A stretch of DNA of 64,000 nt from Allobosea sp. 117 (GCF_000702305.1 NZ_JNLC01000011.1:62001-126000), one strand, 5' to 3'. Shown: positions 27,825-37,086, counted from the stretch's first letter. Numbers and translations are program-made. The notes: generated by a model from the sequence alone, not told the origin.

Positions 27825-28535
27825 ATGAACCACTCCTCCTCCGATCACGGGCCCACCGCGCCGCGCGAGGCCGCTTTCTACGGGCGACGGCGCGGCAAGC
27901 CGCTGCGCGCGGGGCAGGCCGGACATCTTGCCCATGACCTGCCGGCGCTGGCGATCGACGTCGACGCGATCCCGCCGACGCTGGCCGCGCTGTTCCCGGT
28001 GCCGGTCCGCGCGGTGCGGCTGGAGATCGGCTTCGGCGGCGGCGAGCGGCTGATCGACGACGCCAGGAGCCATCCCGACATCGGCTATATCGGCGCCGAG
28101 GCCTTCCTCAACGGCCTCGCCAAGGCGACCACCGCGATCGCCGAGTCCGGCCTGAAGAACGTGCGCCTCCACGGCGACGACGTGGTGCCGCTGCTCGACC
28201 GGCTGCCCGACGGCGCGCTGGAGCGCATCGACCTGTTCTATCCCGACCCGTGGCCGAAGCGCCGCCACTGGAAGCGCCGCTTCGTGCAGCCGGACAATCT
28301 CGACCGCGTCGCGCGGCTGCTCCCGCCGGGGGGCACGTTCCGCTTCGCCACCGACGTCGAGGGCTACGCCGCCTGGACGCTGCGGCACCTGGCGGCCGAT
28401 CCGCGCTTCGAGTGGACGGCGCGGCGCGCCGACGACTGGCGCCGGCCTTTCCCCGGCTGGCCGGGCACCCGCTACGAGGCCAAGGCGCGGCGGGAGGGAC
28501 GTATACCGTGTTACTACGAGTTCCTGCGCATCTGA
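27825..28535 (+). CDS. trmB: tRNA (guanine-N7-)-methyltransferase
   Basis: SAM-dependent enzyme that makes m7G46 in tRNA. The 236-residue protein has the SAM-binding LEIGFGGGERLI motif (about residue 67), the YIGAEAFLNGL segment, and the family signature FYPDPWPKRRHWKRRFVQ. A polar N-terminal extension precedes the domain. The usual partner gene metK is directly upstream. Confidence 0.96.
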   Translation: MNHSSSDHGPTAPREAAFYGRRRGKPLRAGQAGHLAHDLPALAIDVDAIPPTLAALFPVPVRAVRLEIGFGGGERLIDDARSHPDIGYIGAEAFLNGLAKATTAIAESGLKNVRLHGDDVVPLLDRLPDGALERIDLFYPDPWPKRRHWKRRFVQPDNLDRVARLLPPGGTFRFATDVEGYAAWTLRHLAADPRFEWTARRADDWRRPFPGWPGTRYEAKARREGRIPCYYEFLRI

Positions 28536-28553
28536 ATACCGGGTGGTATAGTC

Positions 28554-28578
28554 GGAACAACGCGAGGGACGGCGCGTT
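28554..28578 (+). promoter_or_regulatory. EcfG (general stress response) promoter
   Basis: GGAAC at 28554-28558 is followed by exactly 16 bases and CGTT at 28575-28578. This matches the GGAAC-N16/17-CGTT consensus of sigma-EcfG, the general stress sigma factor of alphaproteobacteria. The predicted start site leaves a leader of about 27 bases before the DUF883 gene. The two elements also sit in an inverted repeat spanning 28552-28584. Confidence 0.75.
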
Positions 28579-28611
28579 GTCCGATGGTTCCCAGTCGACA
28601 GGAGAGTACCG

Positions 28612-28959
28612 ATGGCCGAATCCAGCGCGCAGGACGATTTCGCCAAGCTCAGCGCCGATCTCGCGACCTTGCGCGCCGACGTCGCCAAGCTCGCCGATAC
28701 CCTCACCACGCTGGCGAAGGCCGAGGGCGAGGCGGTCGGCGCCGCGGTCCGCCATCAGGTGAAGCGAGGGGCGGCGCGCGCCGAGGCCACCGCCACCAAC
28801 CTGCTCGACGAGGGCGCGGCGGCGCTGCAGGACGCCAAGGAGCGCGCCCAGTCGCTCACCAGCGACGTCGGCGGCGCCATCGAGCGCAACCCCTTCGGCG
28901 CCGTGGTGGCGGCGCTCGGCATCGGCTTCGTGTTCGGCCTGCTGACGCGGAGCCGGTGA
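28612..28959 (+). CDS. DUF883 family (YqjD/ElaB-like) protein
   Basis: The 115-residue protein is mostly a long amphipathic helix rich in Ala, Lys and Glu, ending in one C-terminal membrane helix preceded by the family's ERNPFGAVVAALGIGF segment. E. coli homologues (YqjD, ElaB) are stationary-phase, ribosome-associated inner-membrane proteins. A strong AGGAGAG site precedes the ATG, and an EcfG-type promoter lies just upstream, which fits a stress role. The next gene overlaps its stop by one base. Confidence 0.88.
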   Translation: MAESSAQDDFAKLSADLATLRADVAKLADTLTTLAKAEGEAVGAAVRHQVKRGAARAEATATNLLDEGAAALQDAKERAQSLTSDVGGAIERNPFGAVVAALGIGFVFGLLTRSR

Positions 28960-29375
28960 TGCTGCATTTCCTGCTCGGCCTCGCCGGCGTCGAGCTCAGG
29001 CTCACCGCCCGCCGGGCGGCGACGACGACGCTGCTCTTCGCCCTCGGCGGGACGATGCTGGTGTTCGCCATCATCGGCCTCCTGGCGGCGATCTTCATCG
29101 CGCTGTCGCTCGCCTATGACCCGATCGTCGCGGCACTGCTGGTGGCGGCGGGGGCTTTCCTGATCGGTACCATCCTGCTGGTCGTCGCCTATGCGCGCCT
29201 GCGCGCGCCGGCGCGGCGGCCGGGAGCGATGGGCCTTCCCCTCGCCGGCCTGACCGTGCCTCCGCCCGGCCCGGCCGCGGCCGGTCCGCCGCAGCCTCCG
29301 CTCAAGGCCAGCACGGTGCTCGGCATCGCCGCGGGAGCGGCGCTGATCGGGCTCATCCTCGGCCGCCGGCTCTGA
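28959..29375 (+). CDS. Phage holin superfamily III-like (holin-X) membrane protein
   Basis: The 138-residue protein has an amphipathic N-terminus (LHFLLGLAGVELRLTARR), two adjacent membrane helices (about 25-75) and a further hydrophobic C-terminal segment before LILGRRL. The layout matches the Phage_holin_3_6 (DUF1469-like) family that accompanies DUF883 genes; in bacteria it is an envelope protein and not evidence of a prophage. The ATG overlaps the DUF883 stop (TGATG), so the two genes are co-translated, probably under the same stress promoter. Confidence 0.82.
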   Translation: MLHFLLGLAGVELRLTARRAATTTLLFALGGTMLVFAIIGLLAAIFIALSLAYDPIVAALLVAAGAFLIGTILLVVAYARLRAPARRPGAMGLPLAGLTVPPPGPAAAGPPQPPLKASTVLGIAAGAALIGLILGRRL

Positions 29376-29558
29376 ATTCCGGGTGCCGCCGCGCGCAGCC
29401 GTGATGACGCGCGGCCGGCCGATGGCGCGCGCGTCCTTGCGGTGGCGCGCAAAAAGGACCAATCTGCCAAACCGGGCGTGGGGCTGTCTTCAAGTCGGCC
29501 GGCATGCGGCAGATATCTGCGGCTGCCGCTCGGCTTTTCGCCGCTGGAGGTTTCCGAC

Positions 29559-31316
29559 TTGACGTTTCGACGCATGCCGCTGCGGCCTTCTGCGGCCGCG
29601 CTTGCCACGCTTGTGCTGCTCGCCGGCGCCCTCCCCGCCTTTGCCGAGGCCCCGCCCCAGAGCCTGATCGCGCGCTCGGCTCCCGCCGGCAACTATCTCG
29701 CCGCGCGCCTCGCCGGCTCCGAACGGGACACCGCCGCGGCCGCGGCCTATTACCGCGCGCTGATCAAGGTGTTCCCGCGCAGCGGCGAGATCCTGGAGCG
29801 CGCCTTCCTCACCTTCCTGGCCAATGGCGACATCGACGAAGCTGTCGACCTCGCCCAGCGCATCGTGAAGATCGATCCCGAGCATCGGCTTTCGCGCCTC
29901 GTGCTCGGCGTCAAGGCGATCAAGGCGAAGCAGTACGTCACCGCCCGCAGCAATCTGCGGCGCGCCGGGCAGGGCGCCATCGCCGAGCTCAGCGCGACGC
30001 TGCTCGCCGCCTGGAGCCAGTTCGGCTCCGGCAATCCCCGCGCCGGCGTCGAGATGATCGATTCGCTGCAGGGCCCGGACTGGTACGCCGCCTTCAAGGA
30101 TTACAATGCCGGGCTGATGCTCGACGCGGCGGGTCTGAAGAAGGACGCCGGCCGGCGCCTTGAGGAAGCGCTCAAGATCGATTCGAAGACGCTGCGCGTG
30201 GTCGACGCCTATGCGCGCTGGGCCTCGCGCAACGGCGACAAGAAGGTCGCCATCGAGACCTATGAGGCCTTCGACAAGGTGCTGCCCAACGATCCGCTGG
30301 TCGAGCAGGCGCTGAAGGAGGTCGAGGCCGGCCGCTCGCTGCCGCCGCTGGTCGACACCGCGCAGCAGGGCGCGGCGGAGGTGCTGTACGGGCTCGGCTC
30401 GGCGCTCGGCCGGCAGGGCGGCGAGGACCTCGCCCTCGTCTATCTGCAGCTCGCCCACTGGCTCGATCCCTCGCACCCGCTGATCGAGATCACCCTCGCC
30501 GACCTCTTCGAGAGCATGAAGAAGTATGACGAGGCGATCGCGCTGTTCCGGCGCGTGCCGGCCAACTCGCCGCTGAAGCTGAACGCCGACATCCAGCTCG
30601 GCCTGAACCTCGACGCCGCCGGCCATTTCGACGAGGCCCGGACGGCGCTTGAGGCCGCCGTCGCCAAGAACCCGAGCGACATGCGGGCGATCGTCGCGCT
30701 CGGCGACGTGTTGCGCGCCAAGCAGAAATATCCGGAGGCCGCCGAGGTCTACACCAAGGCGATCGACCAGTTGCAGGCGCCGACCTCGGCAAACTGGACG
30801 CTCTATTACTTCCGCGGCACCTGCTACGAGCGCACCAAGCAGTGGGAGAAGTCCGAGGCCGACCTCAAGAAGGCGCTGGAGCTCCGGCCCGACCAGCCGC
30901 ATGTGCTGAACTATCTCGGTTATTCCTGGATCGACCAGGGCGTGCACCTCGACGAGGGCATGGATATGATCCGCAAGGCGGTCGCCCTGCGGCCGGACGA
31001 CGGCTATTTCATCGACAGCCTCGGCTGGGCCTATTACCGGGTGAAGCGCTACGACGACGCGGTGCGCGAGCTGGAGCGCGCGGTCGAGCTGAAGCCGGAC
31101 GAATCGGTGATCAACGACCATCTCGGCGACGCCTACTGGAAGGTCGGCCGCAAGCTCGAGGCGCGGTTCAAGTGGAACCATGCGCGCGACCTCAAGCCCG
31201 AGCCGGACGATCTCGCCAAGATCGAGCGCAAGATCGCCGTCGGGCTCGACGAGGCGGAGAAGGCGGCCGAGACGCCGCCGATCGCCCCGACCGCCGCCAA
31301 GCAGAACGGCGGCTGA
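29559..31316 (+). CDS. Secreted tetratricopeptide-repeat protein
   Basis: The 585-residue product begins with a signal peptide (basic FRRMPLR, hydrophobic core ALATLVLLAGALPAFA) and then consists of about a dozen TPR units, e.g. around DEAVDLAQRIVKIDPEH, EAAEVYTKAIDQL and DAVRELERAVELKPDES. Periplasmic or outer-membrane-attached TPR scaffolding is likely. I chose the TTG at 29559 because GGAGG lies eight bases upstream; the ATG at 29574 is an alternative. No partner is obvious nearby. Confidence 0.85.
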   Translation: MTFRRMPLRPSAAALATLVLLAGALPAFAEAPPQSLIARSAPAGNYLAARLAGSERDTAAAAAYYRALIKVFPRSGEILERAFLTFLANGDIDEAVDLAQRIVKIDPEHRLSRLVLGVKAIKAKQYVTARSNLRRAGQGAIAELSATLLAAWSQFGSGNPRAGVEMIDSLQGPDWYAAFKDYNAGLMLDAAGLKKDAGRRLEEALKIDSKTLRVVDAYARWASRNGDKKVAIETYEAFDKVLPNDPLVEQALKEVEAGRSLPPLVDTAQQGAAEVLYGLGSALGRQGGEDLALVYLQLAHWLDPSHPLIEITLADLFESMKKYDEAIALFRRVPANSPLKLNADIQLGLNLDAAGHFDEARTALEAAVAKNPSDMRAIVALGDVLRAKQKYPEAAEVYTKAIDQLQAPTSANWTLYYFRGTCYERTKQWEKSEADLKKALELRPDQPHVLNYLGYSWIDQGVHLDEGMDMIRKAVALRPDDGYFIDSLGWAYYRVKRYDDAVRELERAVELKPDESVINDHLGDAYWKVGRKLEARFKWNHARDLKPEPDDLAKIERKIAVGLDEAEKAAETPPIAPTAAKQNGG

Positions 31317-31558
31317 TCCACTCGCCCTGCGACAGAAGCAAGCCATGGCCGGACCTCGTCCGGCCATGATGCTTTTCGGCGCCGGCTGGCATCGCGCGAA
31401 AGCCCGCATGCGGCATGAACGCCCGCTTCATCGGCCGTTCAGCCGCGCTCATCCAGAGCATGATACCGACCGGGGAAGCACGAAGCGCTTGCAAGCTGCC
31501 TTCCGCGGCGGCTCCCTCCCCGCGGATTGCGGCTCTGATGCAGCGTGGCCTTTGACCG

Positions 31559-34261
31559 ATGGACGACTTCGCCGGCCTTCTCCTCCTCGTCGCCCTGTTC
31601 CTCATCTTCGGCCTGCGCCGGCGCGTGAAGCGGCTGGAAGCCCGCATCACGGCGCTGGAGAGCGGCATGGTCGCCCCGCCCGAGGCGGCGGCGGTCTCGC
31701 CCTTCGCGCCGCAGCCCGAGACGCCGGCGGAACCTCCGGCCACGCCGACGCTGGCCGAAGCGCCCGGCCTGGTGCCGGAGACCGAGGCTCCGGCGGAGCC
31801 TGCCACGCCCCCGGCCTCGGGGCTCTCGGTGTTCGCGACGACCCGCGCCGACGAGCCGGGCGATTCCTCCAAGCCGCGTCTCGCCGGCTTCGAGGAGCGC
31901 TTCGGCGCCCTGTGGACGGTCTGGCTGGGCGGCCTCGCCTTGGCGCTCGGCGGCATCTTCCTGGTGCGCTACGCCATCGAGGCCGACCTGATCGGCCCCG
32001 GCACACGGCTCACCCTCGGCGCGCTGCTGGCGCTCGGCCTGCTCGCCGGCGGCGAATGGCTGCGCCGCTCCGACCGCCGGATCGGCGCCGGCCTGCCGCT
32101 CGCCGACGTGCCGGCGATGATCACCGCCGCCGGCACTTCCACCGCCTATGCGGTGGTCTATGCGGCCTATGAGCTCTACGCGCTGCTGCCGCCCGGCGCC
32201 GCCTTCGTGCTGCTCGGCCTCGTCGCCCTCGCCACCATGCTGGCCGCACTGCTGCACGGGCCGATCCTCGCGGCGCTGGGGCTCGCCGGCGCCGCCGTCG
32301 CGCCGCTGCTGGTCTCCACCGAAACGCCGAGCGCCTGGGGCCTCGCCATTTATATCGCGGTGGTGGTCGCCGCCGCGCTGGGGCTGGCGCGCATCCGGCT
32401 GTGGGGCTGGCTCGCCGCTCTCGCGCTCGCCGCCGGCTTCGTCTGGGGCATGGTGCTGCTCGGCATGCCGGACGCGCTCGGCAGCGCGGCGCCGCTCGGC
32501 TTCCTGATCGTGGCGATCACCGGCCTCACGACGACCCTGCTGGTGCCCGGCCTGCTGCGGGGACCGCAGCCGGGCGGGGCCGCGCGGCCCGACCCGGTGG
32601 CGTCCATCGGCTTCGCGGTCGCGATCCTGCTCGCCGCCTTCCTCACTGTGAAGGCGGAGCAGGGCACAGCCGCCCTGCTGCTGTTCGCGGCCGTCGCGCT
32701 CGCCGCCGTAGCCGCCGCCTGGAAGAGCGACGCGGCGCTGGCCGGGCCGCCGGTCGCCGCTCCGGCGGCCGCCTTCGTGTTGGTCGCTTGGGACGTGATG
32801 GCACATGGCGGCAGCACCATCGCCGAGCCGGGCAACCTCGCCGGCCTGCTCGACGGGCCGCCGGTGCTGAACGTCGCCGGCTTCTCCACCTTCGGAATCG
32901 TGCTCGGCGCCCTGCTCGGCGGCGCCGGCTTCCTCGGGGCGCAACGCGCGACGCGGATCGTGCCGGCGCTGATCTGGAGCGCCACCGCCGTCGCCGGTCC
33001 GCTGCTCATCCTGATCGCGGCCTATTGGCGGCTTGAGGGCTTTGGCACCTCCTACGCCTTCGCCGCCGTCGCGCTGATCCTCGCGGCGCTGGGAACGCTG
33101 GCGGTCGAACGCCTCTCCGGCGGCGAGGAGCCCGGCTCGCTCGCACCGCCCGCCTTCGCCGGCGCGGCGTTCGCGGCAGGCGCCGTCGGCGCGCTGGCGC
33201 TCGGCCTCACCATGGCGCTGGAAAAGGGCTGGCTCACCGTGGGTCTGGCGCTGGCGAGCCTCGGCGTCGCCTGGATCTGGAGCCTGAAGCGCCTGCCGGG
33301 GCTGCGCAGCCTCTCCGCTATGGTCGGCCTCGCCGTACTCTCCCGCGTCATCTGGGACCCCACCATCGCTGGCGGCGACCCGGGTCCGACGCCGATCCTC
33401 AACTGGCTGCTCTGGGGCTATGGCGTGCCGGCCGCCGCCTTCGCGCTCGCCGCCTGGCGGCTGGGCGGCACCGACTGGGCGCGCCGGGTGCATGAGGGGC
33501 TCGCGCTGCTCTTCGCCGTGCTGCTGGCGGTCACGCAGATCCGGCACGCCATCTACGGCACGCTGATCTCGACCGAATTCGGCCTCGCCGAGGTGGGCTC
33601 GCTCACCTGTGTCGCGCTCGCCTATGGCACGGTGCTGGAACGCCTGCGCCGCGCCGCGCCGAGCCCGGTCTACGATGTCGGCGCCCTGCTGGCGCTGGCG
33701 GGGGCGCTCGCACTCTCCCTCTATGCCCTCACCGTCGAGAACCCGCTGGTCTTCGGGCCTGAGATCGAGGGGGGCTTCGTCAACCTGCTGCTGCTGGCCT
33801 ATGCGCTGCCGGCGGTGCTGGCGGCGCTGTTGCGACGCGCCGGCGAAGGCCAGCGCGGGAACTGGCACAGCCTCGCTTGCGGCGCGCTCGCCCTGGTGCT
33901 CGGCCTCGCCTACATCACGCTGCAGGTGCGGCGGCTGTTCGCCGGGCCGGACCTGTCCGGGCCGGATCCGCAGGGCGCCGAGCTCTACGCCTATTCGGCC
34001 GCCTGGCTCGCCTTCGGCATCGCGCTGCTGGTCGCCGGCCTCGTCAGCCGCTCGCGCGCGCTGCGCTTCGCCTCGGCGCTGATCGTGATGCTGACCATCG
34101 CCAAGGTGTTCCTGTGGGACATGGCAGACCTCGAAGGCGTGCTGCGGGCACTGTCCTTCATCGGCCTCGGGCTGGTGCTGGTCGGGATCGGCTGGTTGTA
34201 CCAGCACCTGCTGCTGAAGCGGCGGGCTGCGGCGACGCCGGAAGCGCAACCGCCCGCGTGA
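31559..34261 (+). CDS. DUF2339 multi-spanning membrane protein
   Basis: The 900-residue protein starts with a membrane helix and a short coiled coil (RRRVKRLEARITALES), then a Pro/Ala-rich linker (about 40-105), then more than 20 hydrophobic helices to the C-terminus. A conserved ALWTVWLGGLALALGG segment marks the start of the DUF2339 domain. The function of this family is unknown. The leader (31317-31558) has a GAGCATG repeat fragment and no gene. An 8-bp GC hairpin encloses the stop codon. Confidence 0.88.
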   Translation: MDDFAGLLLLVALFLIFGLRRRVKRLEARITALESGMVAPPEAAAVSPFAPQPETPAEPPATPTLAEAPGLVPETEAPAEPATPPASGLSVFATTRADEPGDSSKPRLAGFEERFGALWTVWLGGLALALGGIFLVRYAIEADLIGPGTRLTLGALLALGLLAGGEWLRRSDRRIGAGLPLADVPAMITAAGTSTAYAVVYAAYELYALLPPGAAFVLLGLVALATMLAALLHGPILAALGLAGAAVAPLLVSTETPSAWGLAIYIAVVVAAALGLARIRLWGWLAALALAAGFVWGMVLLGMPDALGSAAPLGFLIVAITGLTTTLLVPGLLRGPQPGGAARPDPVASIGFAVAILLAAFLTVKAEQGTAALLLFAAVALAAVAAAWKSDAALAGPPVAAPAAAFVLVAWDVMAHGGSTIAEPGNLAGLLDGPPVLNVAGFSTFGIVLGALLGGAGFLGAQRATRIVPALIWSATAVAGPLLILIAAYWRLEGFGTSYAFAAVALILAALGTLAVERLSGGEEPGSLAPPAFAGAAFAAGAVGALALGLTMALEKGWLTVGLALASLGVAWIWSLKRLPGLRSLSAMVGLAVLSRVIWDPTIAGGDPGPTPILNWLLWGYGVPAAAFALAAWRLGGTDWARRVHEGLALLFAVLLAVTQIRHAIYGTLISTEFGLAEVGSLTCVALAYGTVLERLRRAAPSPVYDVGALLALAGALALSLYALTVENPLVFGPEIEGGFVNLLLLAYALPAVLAALLRRAGEGQRGNWHSLACGALALVLGLAYITLQVRRLFAGPDLSGPDPQGAELYAYSAAWLAFGIALLVAGLVSRSRALRFASALIVMLTIAKVFLWDMADLEGVLRALSFIGLGLVLVGIGWLYQHLLLKRRAAATPEAQPPA

Positions 34262-34269
34262 GCGGGCGG
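34250..34269. terminator. GC hairpin at the convergent end of the DUF2339 gene
   Basis: CCGCCCGC/GCGGGCGG forms a perfect 8-bp stem with a GTGA loop that includes part of the stop codon. It lies between two convergent genes (ends at 34261 and 34296). There is no clear T-tract in either direction, so the terminator role is tentative. Confidence 0.5.
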
Positions 34270-34295
34270 CGGAAGAAGCGGGAGCGGTTCGAGGC

Positions 34296-34793
34296 TCAGT
34301 CGCCGGCGGCTTCGATCTGCGCGGTCTTGGCGCGGGCCGGCTCGGCGCGGGCGGCATCGCCCTGCGTGCGCCGGCTGGCGAGGCGGGTGCGGCCGGCGCC
34401 GTCGCGGGTGAACTCGCACCACATGCGGTCGAAGCCGGCGAGATTGCCGCGGAAGCTCACCTCGGTGGTCTTCTCCACCTCGAAGCAGGGCTGGAAGGCC
34501 ATGCCCTTCATCTGCGCGCAGACGGAGGCGCCCTTCACCTGCAGCGTGCCGGCCGGCAGCGTCACATAGCGGGGCGAGCCCTTGCCGCGCAGACGGATGG
34601 TGCCGGCGACCGAGCCGTCAGCGAGGATGCGGCCGGAGCCGACGCTGCCCTCATAGCAGCGATAGGCGAAGGTGCGGCCGACGACGAAAGCCTTGGCCGC
34701 GTCGGCGGTCAGGGTCTCGGCGAAGGCGGGAGCGGCAACCCCGCAGACCGGCGCGGCAGCCAAAGCGGCAAGCAGTGCGATGGAAGGGCGCAT
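34296..34793 (-). CDS. Secreted protein of unknown function
   Basis: The 165-residue product has a signal peptide (MRPSIALLAALAAAPVCG..., cleavage likely near AFA/ETL) and a mature domain of beta-strand character with four cysteines (YRCYEG, SVCAQMKG, QPCFEVEK, RMWCEF), consistent with two disulfides in the periplasm. The C-terminus is charged and low in complexity (AEPARAKTAQ). I do not recognise the family. The gene is convergent with the DUF2339 gene. The 263 bases upstream (34794-35056) hold no other gene. Confidence 0.7.
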   Translation of the reverse strand: MRPSIALLAALAAAPVCGVAAPAFAETLTADAAKAFVVGRTFAYRCYEGSVGSGRILADGSVAGTIRLRGKGSPRYVTLPAGTLQVKGASVCAQMKGMAFQPCFEVEKTTEVSFRGNLAGFDRMWCEFTRDGAGRTRLASRRTQGDAARAEPARAKTAQIEAAGD

Positions 34794-35056
34794 GTTCGGG
34801 TCCGTCGATCCTTGAGCATCCAACGATGCGCTGCGAAAGCCGTGCCTTGTCAAGGTTCGCGCCGCCCCGCGGCCGGCCGGACCGGCACGCGACGCCCCTC
34901 CTGTGGCGCATGCGCAACGCCATGCCGCCCCAAGACACCTTCGACACAGCTTCGCCACAACGCGGCGGCGCCCCGGGGCACTCGCCCCGCGACGTCGCTA
35001 TGCTGATCGAGCTTGGTTAATGCGAGGCAAACGCCGGACGCGCCGGCGCGCGAAAC

Positions 35057-36295
35057 TCACGCCGTCTGGGGACGGGCGACCGGGCGCTCGACGATCGGCA
35101 GGTTGATCACCGCCGAGGCGAAGCTGAGCGCCACCGACAGCCACCAGACGAAATCGTAGGAACCGAGCCGCTCATAGAGCAGCCCGCCGAGCCACACGCC
35201 AAGGAAGCCGCCCACCTGATGGCTGAAGAAGGCGAAGCCGTACAGCATGGCGAGGTAGCGCGTGCCGAACATCAGCATGACGAGGCCGGAGGTCGGCGGC
35301 ACGGTGGAGAGCCACAGCAGGCCGAGCACGATGCCGAAGCCGATCGAGGTGACCGGCGAGGCCGGCAGCAGCACGAAGGCGGCAATTGCGATGCCGCGCG
35401 CGAAATAGATCGCCGCCAGCAGCCAGCGCTTCGGCATGCGGCTCGACAGCCAGCCGGAGGAGAGGGAGCCCACCATGTTGGCGAGGCCGATCACCGCCAG
35501 CGTCCAGCCGCCAACCTGGATCGAGAGGCCGCGGTCGGTGAGATAGGCCGGCAGATGGGTAGTGACGAAGGCGAGCTGGAAGCCGCAGGTGAAGAAGCCG
35601 AGCACGAGGAAGACATAGCTCGGATGGCCGAAAGCCTCGCCGAGGGCGCCACGGATCGACTGCGGCGGCTCCACGCGCGCGCTCGCCGGAGCCGGATTGG
35701 CCAGCGCGAAGGCGAAGGGCATCACCAGCAGCATCGAGACGCCGAAGATGATCAGCGTCTCCTGCCAGCCGATCGAGCCGATCAGGCCGGTGGCCAGCGG
35801 GGGGAAGAGGAACTGGCCGAACGAGCCGGCCGCCGTGCCGGCGCCGAAGGCGAGCGGGCGCCAGCGCTCGGGCAGCATCTTGCCGAAGGCGGCGAGCACG
35901 ATATTGAAGGAGCAGCCCGACAGGCCGAAACCGATCAGCACGCCGGCGGACAGATGCAGCAGGCCGGGCGTCGCGGCGAAGGCCATCAGCGCGAGGCCGC
36001 CGGCATAGACCAGCGCGCCGGCGCACAGCACGCGGGTGACGCCGAAGCGGTCCGCCACCGCGCCGGCAAAGGGCGTACCGAGGCCCCAGAGCAGGTTCTG
36101 GATGGCGATGGCGAGACCGAAGGTGTCGCGCCCCCAACCATATTCATGCGTCATCGGCAGCAGGAAGATGCCCGACGAGGCGCGCGGCCCGAAGGTGAGC
36201 ATGGCGATCATGCAGCCGCACAGCACCACGAGAAGGGGCGCTCGCGCGGCAAGACTCGGACGCGGTGTGGGGGCCGAAGCGGTGGAGGTCGACAT
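35057..36295 (-). CDS. MFS transporter
   Basis: The 412-residue protein has 12 predicted membrane helices and the MFS loop 2-3 motif in GAVADRFGVTRVL. The N-terminal pattern (MIAMLTFGPRASSGIFLLPM) resembles the monocarboxylate/oxalate-formate antiporter branch, but the substrate is unknown. The ATG at 36295 is chosen because upstream codons are non-hydrophobic and lack a ribosome-binding site. A 16-bp perfect palindrome 60 bases upstream suggests control by a repressor that is not encoded next to it. Confidence 0.88.
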   Translation of the reverse strand: MSTSTASAPTPRPSLAARAPLLVVLCGCMIAMLTFGPRASSGIFLLPMTHEYGWGRDTFGLAIAIQNLLWGLGTPFAGAVADRFGVTRVLCAGALVYAGGLALMAFAATPGLLHLSAGVLIGFGLSGCSFNIVLAAFGKMLPERWRPLAFGAGTAAGSFGQFLFPPLATGLIGSIGWQETLIIFGVSMLLVMPFAFALANPAPASARVEPPQSIRGALGEAFGHPSYVFLVLGFFTCGFQLAFVTTHLPAYLTDRGLSIQVGGWTLAVIGLANMVGSLSSGWLSSRMPKRWLLAAIYFARGIAIAAFVLLPASPVTSIGFGIVLGLLWLSTVPPTSGLVMLMFGTRYLAMLYGFAFFSHQVGGFLGVWLGGLLYERLGSYDFVWWLSVALSFASAVINLPIVERPVARPQTA

Positions 36296-36334
36296 CTGCG
36301 TTCCCGGCTGTCTGTCCGCCTCATTGCACGGGCG

Positions 36335-36371
36335 GGGAACGGAAAATATGCCGCGTTCCCTCATGAGGGAA
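36335..36371. promoter_or_regulatory. Palindromic operator upstream of the MFS gene
   Basis: TTCCCTCATGAGGGAA (36356-36371) is a perfect 16-bp palindrome. It overlaps a second inverted repeat, GGGAACG (36335-36341) with CGTTCCC (36354-36360). On the minus strand an AT-rich CATATTTT lies between these sites in a position suited to a -10 element. The arrangement looks like a promoter covered by a dimeric repressor. Confidence 0.5.
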
Positions 36372-36452
36372 ACGACTATTTGTTAAAGGGTCGATCACCA
36401 AAGGCGATGGATCGGTACGCCGGCGTCGGGCCGTCGGCGCGCTGTCCCGATC

Positions 36453-36980
36453 TCACGGCATCTTCACGGTGAGATAGGGCGCGACCGGCTTCTCACTCGC
36501 ACCGACCATGGCCGGGGCCTTGTTGCTCACGGGCTTCATGCTCTTGAGATAGGCGGCGAGCGCGGCGGCGTCCTGGTCGGTCAGCTTGGAATAGCTGTGA
36601 TAGGGCATCACCGGCACCAGCATGCGGCCATCCGGCCGCTCGCCGGTGCGCACCGCCTTCACGATGTCGGCCTCCGACCAGCCGCCGATGCCGGTCTCCT
36701 TGTCCGGGGTGAGGTTCGGCGGATAGAAGACGCCGAGATCGGGAATGCCGAAGCCGATGTTCGAACCCGCGAGGAAGCGGGACGCGTCCGGCTTGCCGGC
36801 GAGTGCGCCCGGCGTGTGGCAGCCGGTGCAATCCATGATGTGGACGAGATATTCTCCGCGCTGGACGCGCTTGTCAGCACCGGCGGCCGGCGTGGCGAGC
36901 AGCGCGCCGAAGGCGATAGCGGCGAGCCCGGAGGCGATCACAGTCTTCGTGTTGAAAACCTGGCGATTGGCTGGGTTCAT
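36453..36980 (-). CDS. Mono-heme cytochrome c
   Basis: The 175-residue product has a signal peptide (about 1-35, ending AAGA) and a class I cytochrome c domain with the heme motif CTGCH (Cys51, Cys54, His55). The later MPYHSYSKLTDQDAAALAAYL segment supplies a plausible axial methionine. The sequence resembles the small cytochrome subunits of periplasmic dehydrogenases, but no dehydrogenase is adjacent. It is periplasmic; the redox partner is unknown. Confidence 0.9.
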   Translation of the reverse strand: MNPANRQVFNTKTVIASGLAAIAFGALLATPAAGADKRVQRGEYLVHIMDCTGCHTPGALAGKPDASRFLAGSNIGFGIPDLGVFYPPNLTPDKETGIGGWSEADIVKAVRTGERPDGRMLVPVMPYHSYSKLTDQDAAALAAYLKSMKPVSNKAPAMVGASEKPVAPYLTVKMP

Positions 36981-37086
36981 GATCGGGGTGTCCCTGTTCC
37001 GTCGGGGCAGCCCTATGGCGAAGCCGGCGTGAACGGCACTTGAACACCGCGTTCAGAAGACGCTCAGGCGGCGAATGCCGCGGCGG

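Noticed and set aside
28959-29375. Prophage remnant, because of the holin-like protein
   Set aside because: No other phage gene is nearby, and this holin-X type commonly pairs with DUF883 genes on bacterial chromosomes.
31439-34357. A 972-codon open frame on the minus strand across the DUF2339 gene
   Set aside because: It is a GC-rich shadow frame. The translation is Arg/Gln/Gly-rich without domains, while the plus-strand frame is a clear multi-helix membrane protein.
36336-36357. EcfG-like GGAAC...CGTT upstream of the MFS gene
   Set aside because: The spacer is 13 bases instead of 16-17 and the orientation is opposite to the transporter.
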